From Pseudomonadota bacterium (GTDB lineage Bacteria; Pseudomonadota; Gammaproteobacteria; Pseudomonadales; Halieaceae), in contig PKCZ01000145.1 of assembly GCA_002862405.1 (NCBI GenBank), positions 1-54,987 on the forward strand: 54,987 bases of DNA. The letters are read 5' to 3'. Numbering within the stretch: position 1 is the stretch's first letter; each line of letters begins with the position of its first letter. Of the stretch, positions 11,334 to 19,966 are shown in pieces. A model generated the notes under the pieces. It was given only the letters and a program-made list of their open reading frames with translations, had not been told where the DNA came from and did not search any database. A program made the translations under genes and the position numbers.

Positions 11334-12734
11334 ATGGCAACGCCACTCCCCAATCATCCGCAACTGCGCGGTAATTACGGGCCTATCAATTTTGAAGCTT
11401 CTTATGACGATGTTGTCATCGAGGGCACCGTACCCTCTGATTTATCAGGATCGCTGTATCGGATAGGTCCAAACCCCAAATTTGTTGAGGGGACTTACCA
11501 CTGGTTTTTTGGTGCCGGCATGGTTCACGCGTTTCACGTGGACCAGGGCAAAGTAGGTTATGTGAATCGCTGGGTAAGGACGCCAAAGTTTGAAAAAGAA
11601 ATCGAGCTAGGGCGAGGCCTCAGTCTCGACATCAATATCAATTCGGAAACGGGCCAAATTGAAAGCAATCGCCGTCATGGCGTCGCTAACACGCATATTC
11701 TGGCGCACGGTGATCATTTGGTGGCGCTTGAAGAGGGAAGTCATCCGTTCAGTATGGACCCGCATACGTTGGTGTCAGAAGGCTACGGTCACTACGCCGA
11801 TGGCATCAAAGGCGCCATGACAGCGCACCCGAAAATCGATCCAGAGAGGGGCGAGCTTCATGGTTTCGGTTACATGACCGATCATTTTGGCAGTAATACC
11901 ATGACCTACCACGTCATTGATCGAAACGGTCGGATGCTCCGGTCGGATGTTTTCGACGCCCCCTACGCGGCGATGGTTCACGATTTCATGATTACTCGTG
12001 ACTTCGTGATTTTCCCTTTGTTCCCATTGACATGCGACTTGGATCGCGTTGCCCAGTTTGGTTTTCCTTTTGCCTTCGATCGAAGTGCTGGCGCGTACAT
12101 AGGTGTGCTGAAACGTGGCGCTCCCGCGTCGAGCATTCGCTGGTTGGAAGCACCTGTCTGCTATGTCTTCCATTACCTCAATGCGTGGAACGAGGGTTCA
12201 AAAGTCACCTTCGATTCAGTCGATTTTCCTGTCGCCCCGAACTTCCCCAATGCGGATGGCAGTATTCCCGCGCACGCGGACGCACAGGGCAAGTTGACGC
12301 GCTGGACGCTAGATGTCGACACCGGCGCGATAGATCGCCAACAGACGTTGGATGTGGCTTCTGAATTTCCGCGCATTGACGATCGATTTGCTGCCTCTCG
12401 CCATCGTCATGGCTACATTGCAGCCGCTTCACAACGTGCAAAGGGTGACGGTGGCTTATTCCACGAGATTACCCATATCGATTGTGATACGGGTCATGTC
12501 AGCTCTTGGGACGCTGGTTTTGGAAACGGTGTTTCTGAACCTGTCTTTGTGGAGAAAAAAGCTGGCTCAAAAGAAGGCGAAGGATGGTTGCTGGCGACTG
12601 TGTATGACAGCAAGGCCAGCACCTCTTCCATGGTGATTCTCGACGCCCAAGCGGTCAGCGATGGGCCCGTGGCCATGGCCAAGCTGGATCATCGAATCCC
12701 CTACGGCTTCCACGGGAGCTGGCGCAATAACTGA
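11334..12734 (+). CDS. Carotenoid oxygenase family protein (RPE65/lignostilbene dioxygenase-like)
   Basis: SLYRIGPNPKFVEGTYHWFFGAGMVHAFHVDQGKVGYVNRWVRT; C-terminal RIPYGFHGSWR; conserved His environments. Confidence 0.92.
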   Translation: MATPLPNHPQLRGNYGPINFEASYDDVVIEGTVPSDLSGSLYRIGPNPKFVEGTYHWFFGAGMVHAFHVDQGKVGYVNRWVRTPKFEKEIELGRGLSLDININSETGQIESNRRHGVANTHILAHGDHLVALEEGSHPFSMDPHTLVSEGYGHYADGIKGAMTAHPKIDPERGELHGFGYMTDHFGSNTMTYHVIDRNGRMLRSDVFDAPYAAMVHDFMITRDFVIFPLFPLTCDLDRVAQFGFPFAFDRSAGAYIGVLKRGAPASSIRWLEAPVCYVFHYLNAWNEGSKVTFDSVDFPVAPNFPNADGSIPAHADAQGKLTRWTLDVDTGAIDRQQTLDVASEFPRIDDRFAASRHRHGYIAAASQRAKGDGGLFHEITHIDCDTGHVSSWDAGFGNGVSEPVFVEKKAGSKEGEGWLLATVYDSKASTSSMVILDAQAVSDGPVAMAKLDHRIPYGFHGSWRNN

Positions 12735-12881
12735 AGTTAATGAGCATCCCAGTGTTGGGTCGGTGGATGCGATTTGATTCATGACATGTCTCTTCGATTA
12801 CCTGTCGCATCTGCGCCTGAAGTGTACTTATGTACGCGATGTCATCGCTCAGTGAAGCGCTATTTCCTCGCTTTTTGAGCG

Positions 12882-12907
12882 ATACAAAAAACCGCCTCTT
12901 TTTGTAT
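12882..12907. repeat. Perfect 9-bp AT-rich inverted repeat
   Basis: ATACAAAAA-ACCGCCTC-TTTTTGTAT. Confidence 0.6.
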
Positions 12908-12989
12908 TGATTTTGTCCGGATATTGGTCTCCTTTAGCGCGAAATAGGTGTACGTAGCCTCAGAGGAAAACCATGCGGGATACCATTCG

Positions 12990-13073
12990 ATGAACGCCGA
13001 GGCGCTCGGTAACGTTCAGGTCACTTGGCCTGACGGTGAATGTATAAACCTTCCCATGTTGTGGCTACTTTGA
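12990..13073 (+). pseudogene. Possible remnant of an N-terminal DUF971/gamma-butyrobetaine hydroxylase-like domain
   Basis: MNAEALGNVQVTWPDGECINLPMLWLL*; resembles the V.W.DG....P..WLRDNC start of this family, then stops. Confidence 0.3.
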
Positions 13074-13143
13074 AAAGCTTGGCTTGGTTGCCCCGCAGGC
13101 GGCGCGACAGCACAATAGGGTCTCACTGAGGGGCGTATTCAAC

Positions 13144-14412
13144 ATGATCAGCTTTGCGCAAGCGCAAGATAAATTGCATCAGCTGTGCCGGACATGGCTG
13201 GCGACATATCCAGACGCGAGTGAACCATTAGCACTGAGTGAGTCGCTGGGGCGCTATCTTACCCAGGATGTTATTGCTGCTCTAGAACTGCCTCGATCAG
13301 ATGTTTCCGCAATGGACGGTTACGCTGTTTGCTCCCAGGATGGGGAGGGCGGCCTAACGTCACAAGTTTTCACCCTGATAGGCGAGTCACGGGCGGGAAA
13401 ACCCTACAGTGGTGGTCCGTTAGCGCCGGGAGAGTGTGTCCGAATTTTCACAGGAGCGGTGGTTCCTGAATCAGCTGACACGGTAGTTATTCAGGAAAAC
13501 GTCGAGCGTAATAGTGCGTCTGTACGAATGTTGCAGAGCACACCGTTTGGCGCAAACATACGTCGTCGTGGTGAGGAGATTGGGGCTGAATCTGTCATCG
13601 CAACTGCCGGGCAATTGATTACCCCAAACATGATCCCGCTGCTTGCCAGTCAGGGCATCGCAGAGGTGAAGGTTCGAGCAAAATTGCGTGTTGCATTTTT
13701 TGCTACGGGCGATGAGCTAAAAGCGGCGGGGGAAAGCCTGGGGGAGGGCGACATCTATGAAAGCAATTTGGCCTCCATTGCCGCTGTGCTGAGGTATTAC
13801 CCCATTGATCTCATCAATTTGGGCGTGGTCGAGGATACTCCCGAGGCGATTAAGGCTTGCCTAGCCGAAGCCAGTAATAATTCCGACGTGGTTGTCAGTA
13901 GCGGCGGTGTCTCCGTTGGCGACTATGACTATGTGCGGCAGTGTGTTGATGCCATGGGCGTGGTGTCCGACTACAAAGTGGCTATGAAACCTGGAAAACC
14001 CGTGTGTTTTGGACATATTGATGGTGCAAAAAATGGGCAGACGTTGTTCTTCGGACTACCCGGAAATGCCGTATCTTCGTTCGTCGTCCTAACCGAGCTA
14101 TATCTCCCAGTGCTGAAATATCTACTCAACGGCCAGCGGGTTACCCCCAATACGCAGCTTGAAGCCATACTCGAGACGGACCTCTCACGAAGAAGTGGGC
14201 GGCTCGAATTCCAACGCGGTTTATTGAGTCAGGATGAGGGTACTGCCGGGCGTCCCTCGTTGCGGGTTTCTGTCATGGGGAGTCAAGATTCGCACCGCGT
14301 GCTCGGGCTGGCCCGGGCGAACTGCACTATCAAGATAGCGGCAGATGTTGAGCACATTAGGGCGGGCTCCAAGGTCACGGTCTCCGTTTTTCCGTGGACC
14401 GACTTACAGTGA
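13144..14412 (+). CDS. moeA: Molybdopterin molybdenumtransferase
   Basis: MISFAQAQDKL...LPRSDVSAMDGYAV...IFTGAVVPESADTVVIQE...SSGGVSVGDYDYV...GLPGNAVSSFV. Confidence 0.95.
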   Translation: MISFAQAQDKLHQLCRTWLATYPDASEPLALSESLGRYLTQDVIAALELPRSDVSAMDGYAVCSQDGEGGLTSQVFTLIGESRAGKPYSGGPLAPGECVRIFTGAVVPESADTVVIQENVERNSASVRMLQSTPFGANIRRRGEEIGAESVIATAGQLITPNMIPLLASQGIAEVKVRAKLRVAFFATGDELKAAGESLGEGDIYESNLASIAAVLRYYPIDLINLGVVEDTPEAIKACLAEASNNSDVVVSSGGVSVGDYDYVRQCVDAMGVVSDYKVAMKPGKPVCFGHIDGAKNGQTLFFGLPGNAVSSFVVLTELYLPVLKYLLNGQRVTPNTQLEAILETDLSRRSGRLEFQRGLLSQDEGTAGRPSLRVSVMGSQDSHRVLGLARANCTIKIAADVEHIRAGSKVTVSVFPWTDLQ

Positions 14413-15035
14413 CTGATGTATCGAGTACTGTTATTGCGGCGGCGATTTTGGCAGGTGGTGACAGCCAGCGCATGGGGGAAGATAAAGCCGCTCTCGGCGA
14501 TAAGGGCGCATCGCTAATCGAGCGGCAGGTGCAGGATCTGCGGGATCTATCTCAGTCCCTGCCCATTCTCATCTGTTCGGGGTCTCGACGCTATGACGCG
14601 CTCAATACCTATGACGTGCGACATGTGTCGGATTCGCTAAATTTTACCGGTCCTTTGGGAGGCTTGGCCAAGGCGCTCGAGACGGCTGCATCCGCAGGTA
14701 TCGACGAGGGCTATGTGTTTGTGTTGCCCACTGACTCGCTCATTCCGCCAACGCATATCTATGACCGCCTCATGGCTGCTGTATCAGCTGCCAGTGAGGT
14801 CGTCCTATTGAAAGGCGAACGTTTACACCCATTGCACGGTCTATTCTCGGTGTCACTAGCCGCCAAAATGAATGATTATGTCGAATCAGGTGGTCGATCG
14901 GTCATGGGGTTCCTCGATAACCGGTCTTGGACAACTGTGACTGTGCCCGATGCATGGGAACCCTGCTTGAATTTCAATACGCCCGATGAATATGAGCGCG
15001 CGCTAGCGGCGTTCGCAGAAATGACATCTGTTTAG
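14394..15035 (+). CDS. mobA: Molybdenum cofactor guanylyltransferase
   Basis: AAILAGGDSQRMGEDKAALGDKGASLIERQ nucleotidyltransferase motif; overlaps moeA. Confidence 0.85.
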   Translation: MDRLTVTDVSSTVIAAAILAGGDSQRMGEDKAALGDKGASLIERQVQDLRDLSQSLPILICSGSRRYDALNTYDVRHVSDSLNFTGPLGGLAKALETAASAGIDEGYVFVLPTDSLIPPTHIYDRLMAAVSAASEVVLLKGERLHPLHGLFSVSLAAKMNDYVESGGRSVMGFLDNRSWTTVTVPDAWEPCLNFNTPDEYERALAAFAEMTSV

Positions 15036-15130
15036 TGCAGTTTAGGGAGCGAATCACTGAAGCAAGCACAGTTCGTTGTGGGTGCTTTTAGTGATACCGT
15101 CTCTTTAATAATGTGAGCTGTGGGTGATTA

Positions 15131-16237
15131 ATGATAAACCGACGACACTTTCTATCCGCATTTGGGACCGCAGCGCTGGCAAGCTCTGCACTACCTGCTT
15201 GGGGTCAGTACCTCATACCTGAGGGGCAGGTTCGACTGGTATTCAATGAAAATCCCTATGGACCCAGTCCTAGGGCCATCGCCGAGGTTCAAAAGATTCT
15301 GTCCCTGAGCGCGTATTATCCCGACTCGCCCTATGACTATCCGATTCGGGACGATTTGTTTGATGTTATAGCCGCCGATAATGAGCTGAGTCATGACAAT
15401 CTCTTTGTGTCCTCCGGCTCGAACGAGGGGCTTCAGGCGGCGCTGATGGCCTATGGACGGAAGGGATCTGTTCTGACGCCAGCGCTCACTTACGATGCGC
15501 ACTTGGGCTACGCGGAGGCCCTCGGGGTGACTTTATCGAGGGTCCCATTACGATCTGATTTGCAAGTCGATTTGGACGCGATGGAGGCGATGGTTGATGA
15601 GTCCGTTGCCGTTGTTTATCTCGCTAATCCAAATAATCCCACGGGCCTCCCAATTCACGCAGACCGGCTCCGAGCTTTTTGTCGGTCCGTAAGTCCCAAA
15701 GCGCTAGTGATCGTCGATGAAGCCTATAACGAGCTCACAGATGACCCTGAGCGTGACACCATGGTTGATCTCGTGCGTGAGGGTGAAAACATTTTGGTGA
15801 CCCGAACGTTCTCGAAAATCTTCGGTATGGCTGGCATGCGAGTGGGTTACGGGATGGCGAGGCCTGACATTATTGAGAACACGTTTAAGTACATCATGGC
15901 GTGGCCCAACGGAGTGGGACTCACAGCGGCATATCACAGCTACATCGATCGCGATTTTATCAAGTTCTCCCGAGACAAGATCCGCGAAGGTCGAGCTATG
16001 GTTCAAAAGACACTCGCTGATGTCGGTCTCAAGCCAGTACCATCACAAACTAACTTCGTCTTTGTAGATGCAGGTAGCGATGCAATGACTATCCGTCGGG
16101 CGATGGCGGAAGAGGGGGTGTTGATTAATGCCGGATACGAGGGATATCCCCACTACCTGCGTATTAGCATGGGCAAACTTGAGGACCTCAACACATTTGA
16201 CCACGTTTTCAAGCGCATCATGGCCCGTACTCGATAA
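15131..16237 (+). CDS. PLP-dependent aminotransferase (histidinol-phosphate aminotransferase-like) with N-terminal Tat-like signal
   Basis: MINRRHFLSAFGTAALASSALPAWGQ; NENPYGPSP; YLANPNNPTG; VTRTFSKIFGMAGMRVGYG. Confidence 0.88.
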   Translation: MINRRHFLSAFGTAALASSALPAWGQYLIPEGQVRLVFNENPYGPSPRAIAEVQKILSLSAYYPDSPYDYPIRDDLFDVIAADNELSHDNLFVSSGSNEGLQAALMAYGRKGSVLTPALTYDAHLGYAEALGVTLSRVPLRSDLQVDLDAMEAMVDESVAVVYLANPNNPTGLPIHADRLRAFCRSVSPKALVIVDEAYNELTDDPERDTMVDLVREGENILVTRTFSKIFGMAGMRVGYGMARPDIIENTFKYIMAWPNGVGLTAAYHSYIDRDFIKFSRDKIREGRAMVQKTLADVGLKPVPSQTNFVFVDAGSDAMTIRRAMAEEGVLINAGYEGYPHYLRISMGKLEDLNTFDHVFKRIMARTR

Positions 16238-16295
16238 GCCAAGCTATTACGTTTACAGGAGTTATGGGCCTGCTTTCGAGTAGGCCGAGCAACCG

Positions 16296-18017
16296 CTACC
16301 GCTCGTGAACGATTCCGCCGTTGACGACTGTCACCGCGACGGACGTTGCGTTGATGGTCTCGGCGGGTATTTCGAACAGATTCTTCTCGAGCAACACTAA
16401 GTCAGCGAGCTTCCCCTCGGTTATCGATCCTAGCGACTCCAGTTCACCCACTTGGATGGCGGTATTGCGTGTCATGGCAATAATGGCTTCAGCCAAAGAA
16501 ACAGACTGGTCGGGATTTCGAGGCGGCATGTCGGGTTCACCGGGCAAACGCCGTGTGAGGGCCGCCTCAATCAACTCTAAAGGCTTATAGGTCGATAGGT
16601 AGGCAGAGGCAGGCCAATCGGCTCCGAAGCTTTGGTTGGCGCCGGCGTCCATGATTGAACGAACGGGATAGGCGTTTTCAACTTTATACATACCAACAAA
16701 CGAGCCGATATTGAAATAGGAGGGATCGCGCGCCGCCCACTGAATTGACGTTTGAGCGGTCACATTCAGTGCTTTGAATCGCGGAATATCGTCAGGGTGC
16801 ACAAAGTCCATGTGCGCGATGGTGGCGCGAACTGATTCATTACCCGTTGTGGCTCTGGCGCTCTCAATAGCATCGAGGGACATGCGCACTGCAGCACCGC
16901 CGATGGCGTGAATGTGAATGGGGATATCCCGACTGAAGTAAGTGGTCACGTTTGCTGTTAGATTTTCCTTCGAAATCATCGGTTGCCCAAAATCCTCGTT
17001 CGTGGAGTCAACATAAGGTGTCAATAAAAAGGCTGTGTGACCCTCTGGAACACCGTCCACGGCAAGCTTAATAGCCTCGGGTCGAACCATCTCACTACTG
17101 AAGTTTTGCTCGAACTTTTTGAAACGATTTGCAATCAGATCGGCTGAGTCAGTTTCGCGAACAGAACCGAATATCCTGAGGCTAAGTTCTCCCGATTCAC
17201 TGATTGAATGCCAAATCTCATACGCCTCTTGCTCGCTCGGTGCTGCGGCCCACGCATCATAAACGCCAGTAAGGCCCGCCGCGGCAGCGCGTGGCAACCA
17301 TCTTACGAATCGCTCTTGGTAGGCTGATTTGTCGCCCGGGATAAAGGTCGCTGTAATGTGTGCGCCAGCCTTTTCTCGGCCTGTACCGAGCGGTTCATTG
17401 GTCAGTGGATCTCGCTCAAAAAAGCTAACCCCCGGATGTGGATCAGGGTAGTTAGCATCGACACCACCTTCGCGCAGAGCACGTGATGAAAACCACCTAG
17501 AATGACCATCAACCGAGCTAAGAATCACAATGCGATCACCGAAAATCTCATCCAACTGTTGTGCCGTAGGACCTGTCTTGGGGAACAGGTGGTTCTGCCA
17601 GCCCCGAGCATAGACGGGCCCCGTGCCTGGATTGGCATCTCGTATTGCTTCCAGCGCTACCTGTAATTTCTCACGCGTGTCGGCGAGACTAAGATTGACC
17701 CCAACGTCAGAGAAGGACCCCGTAAAGACGTGGGTGTGCGAATCCATAAGTCCCGATATGAGGAGTCCATCGCCAATATCGATTTTTCGGGTCTCGGGGC
17801 CGATAAATGACTTAATGCCGGCTTCATCGCCAACGTAAATGATACGTTCGCCGCGAACCGCAACGGCCGAGGCATTGGGTTGTTCGGGGTCAGATGTGAA
17901 TATGGCACCACCCGCAAAGATGAGATCGGCTGGCTCAACTGGGGGTTCGCTGTTGCAGCCCGCTAGTATAGTTGTAGCGATTAGGGTCAAAGTAACGAGC
18001 ATGATGCGCATAGTCAT
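16296..18017 (-). CDS. Amidohydrolase family lipoprotein (YtcJ-like)
   Basis: Lipobox ILAGC; DSHTHVFTG; ADWPASA; EGKLADLVLL. Confidence 0.88.
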   Translation of the reverse strand: MTMRIMLVTLTLIATTILAGCNSEPPVEPADLIFAGGAIFTSDPEQPNASAVAVRGERIIYVGDEAGIKSFIGPETRKIDIGDGLLISGLMDSHTHVFTGSFSDVGVNLSLADTREKLQVALEAIRDANPGTGPVYARGWQNHLFPKTGPTAQQLDEIFGDRIVILSSVDGHSRWFSSRALREGGVDANYPDPHPGVSFFERDPLTNEPLGTGREKAGAHITATFIPGDKSAYQERFVRWLPRAAAAGLTGVYDAWAAAPSEQEAYEIWHSISESGELSLRIFGSVRETDSADLIANRFKKFEQNFSSEMVRPEAIKLAVDGVPEGHTAFLLTPYVDSTNEDFGQPMISKENLTANVTTYFSRDIPIHIHAIGGAAVRMSLDAIESARATTGNESVRATIAHMDFVHPDDIPRFKALNVTAQTSIQWAARDPSYFNIGSFVGMYKVENAYPVRSIMDAGANQSFGADWPASAYLSTYKPLELIEAALTRRLPGEPDMPPRNPDQSVSLAEAIIAMTRNTAIQVGELESLGSITEGKLADLVLLEKNLFEIPAETINATSVAVTVVNGGIVHER

Positions 18018-18125
18018 CGTTTCCTTTTATTTCTTGTAAATGAGCGCAGTCGGTGCGGGTCAGCGGTTAACCTTTTTCGATGGTACCTCAATTATTCAGT
18101 GCACGATGGCCATCATGATGGCTTG

Positions 18126-18863
18126 TCATTCATTGATCACGATGTCGAAATACGTTTCAGGGTAAGGCTCATCGACCAGTGTAAAGTGCCACCACTCCGC
18201 GTAGTAAGGTCTGAATCCAGAAGCTGTCATTATCTCGCGGAGTAGGAACCGGTTATTGCGGGCTCCCAGATCGATCTCATCGCTCTCCGTATGAGACGTT
18301 GGATCAAAAAAGTCCCACGGCGTGCCCATATCAAGGGGCTGTCCCGTCGCAATATCCACCAGTGTTAAATCAACCGTACTCGCTCGCGAATGCCCAGATT
18401 GATTGGCGATATATCCCAGCTCTATCAGCGAGGAACGCTCGAGGCTGGGGTAATAGGCTGGTTTCGTCGGTTCGGGAGCGGTACCAGAGACCCAATCGAC
18501 GAAATCGTCAACGGCGCGCTGTGGTCGATAGCAGTCATACACTAACAGGCTGAGGTTGCGGCTCAAGGTTAGCTCTTGAGCACGACCAAGGGCCATTGAG
18601 GCAGCCTCACTCAATAGGCAGAGAGGAGCCTCGTAACCTGCAACAGGTCGTCCCATAAAGTTATTGTTACCTGCATATCGGATGTCCGTAAGTAAGCTCG
18701 GTGTACTGGCCCTCGCGTTTACAAGAAGACTTGGATCACCGCGCGCAATGATGGGCGTGAGGGTGAGTAGTAACACTGTTAGTAGCGGGCGCACGATGAA
18801 CCTGACTCGTTCGTTTATCGAGCTGTCTAGCTTGCCGCGAGAGAGTAGCTCTGCCAAGCTCAA
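18126..18863 (-). CDS. D-alanyl-D-alanine dipeptidase (VanX/DdpX-like)
   Basis: SGHSRASTVDLTLVD and EWWHFTLVDEPYP zinc peptidase motifs. Confidence 0.9.
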   Translation of the reverse strand: MSLAELLSRGKLDSSINERVRFIVRPLLTVLLLTLTPIIARGDPSLLVNARASTPSLLTDIRYAGNNNFMGRPVAGYEAPLCLLSEAASMALGRAQELTLSRNLSLLVYDCYRPQRAVDDFVDWVSGTAPEPTKPAYYPSLERSSLIELGYIANQSGHSRASTVDLTLVDIATGQPLDMGTPWDFFDPTSHTESDEIDLGARNNRFLLREIMTASGFRPYYAEWWHFTLVDEPYPETYFDIVINE

Positions 18864-18888
18864 TCACAGTTATTGGGAAATGCGCGCG

Positions 18889-19914
18889 ATGGATCGACGA
18901 TTACTCCTTCAATTGAGCCTTGCAAGCACTCTGATGGGAGTTGCGCCCAGGTTCGCATTCGCAGACGCGGTTACACGGCCGAAGCGTCTACATCCTGGCG
19001 ATACTATTGGGCTCGTTGCGCCCGCGTCCGTGACCTACGAGTCTTTGCAGCTTCAAATAGCGCTGGAGACCCTGGATGCAATGGGACTAAAGGTGAAAGT
19101 CGGTCCGCATGTGATGGACCGGTTTGGTTATCTTGCCGGTGAGGACGAAGATCGTGCCTCGGATATCAATGCGGCGTTCGCCGACCCCGAGATCGACGCT
19201 GTATTTGCACTCCGCGGTGGTTGGGGTGCGAGCCGAATACTGCCATTTTTAGATTTCGACCTTATAGCGAGGAATCCTAAGATCTTCCTTGGATACAGTG
19301 ATATCACCAGTCTCCTCAATGCCATTTACAACAAAACAGGTGTCGTCACTTTTCATGGCCCAAACGTGATGTCCCGGTGGAATGACTTTACCTATCAGGG
19401 AATGCGTGAGGTGCTGTTTGACGCTGAGTCAGTGACTTACAGCAACCCTGAAGTCATTGATGATGATCTTGTGGCTCGAAAGCACCGCATTCAAACGATC
19501 CATGCGGGCAAGGCAAAAGGGCACCTTATTGGTGGAAATTTGACCTTGATGAGTGCCCTAGTTGGAACGCCTTTCTTCCCCGATGCTAGAGGCGGCATTT
19601 TATTTCTTGAGGATGTTGGTGAGGCTATATATCGCGTCGACCGCATGATGACGCAGCTAAAGCTAAGCGGCGTACTAGACCAAGTTTCTGGTATTGTATT
19701 TGGACACTTTACCGGCGTCGAACCGAATCCTGGCCTTGGCAATTTCGCCTTGATGGACATTCTCAGGCAACACTGTGAACCACTGGGTGTGCCCTGCTAT
19801 TTTGGCGCCATGATTGGACATGTAGAGCAGCAGAGTACCGTACCCGTTGGAGCGAGGGCTATGCTGAATGCATCTTTAGGCACGCTTGAATTGCTCGAGC
19901 CTGCGGTTCGATAA
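18889..19914 (+). CDS. LD-carboxypeptidase (S66 family), exported
   Basis: RLHPGDTIGLVAPAS; RGGWGASRILPFLDFDLIARNPKIFLGYSDIT; start ATG at 18889. Confidence 0.92.
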   Translation: MDRRLLLQLSLASTLMGVAPRFAFADAVTRPKRLHPGDTIGLVAPASVTYESLQLQIALETLDAMGLKVKVGPHVMDRFGYLAGEDEDRASDINAAFADPEIDAVFALRGGWGASRILPFLDFDLIARNPKIFLGYSDITSLLNAIYNKTGVVTFHGPNVMSRWNDFTYQGMREVLFDAESVTYSNPEVIDDDLVARKHRIQTIHAGKAKGHLIGGNLTLMSALVGTPFFPDARGGILFLEDVGEAIYRVDRMMTQLKLSGVLDQVSGIVFGHFTGVEPNPGLGNFALMDILRQHCEPLGVPCYFGAMIGHVEQQSTVPVGARAMLNASLGTLELLEPAVR

Positions 19915-19966
19915 ATAATTCAGCGTAAACTAGGGAGCCCGCGTCTGCAGTAAATTTGAGGTACAC

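Noticed and set aside
12032-12364. 110-aa ORF overlapping the carotenoid oxygenase gene
   Set aside because: Shadow of a well-supported CDS
12735-13143. Molybdenum-cofactor riboswitch upstream of moeA
   Set aside because: Considered because of position, but I could not match the Moco RNA consensus by eye; a covariance-model search (Infernal, Moco_RNA_motif) would decide
16267-16286. GGCCTGC-TTTCGA-GTAGGCC as a bidirectional terminator between convergent genes
   Set aside because: Plausible stem but no T tract in either direction; not called
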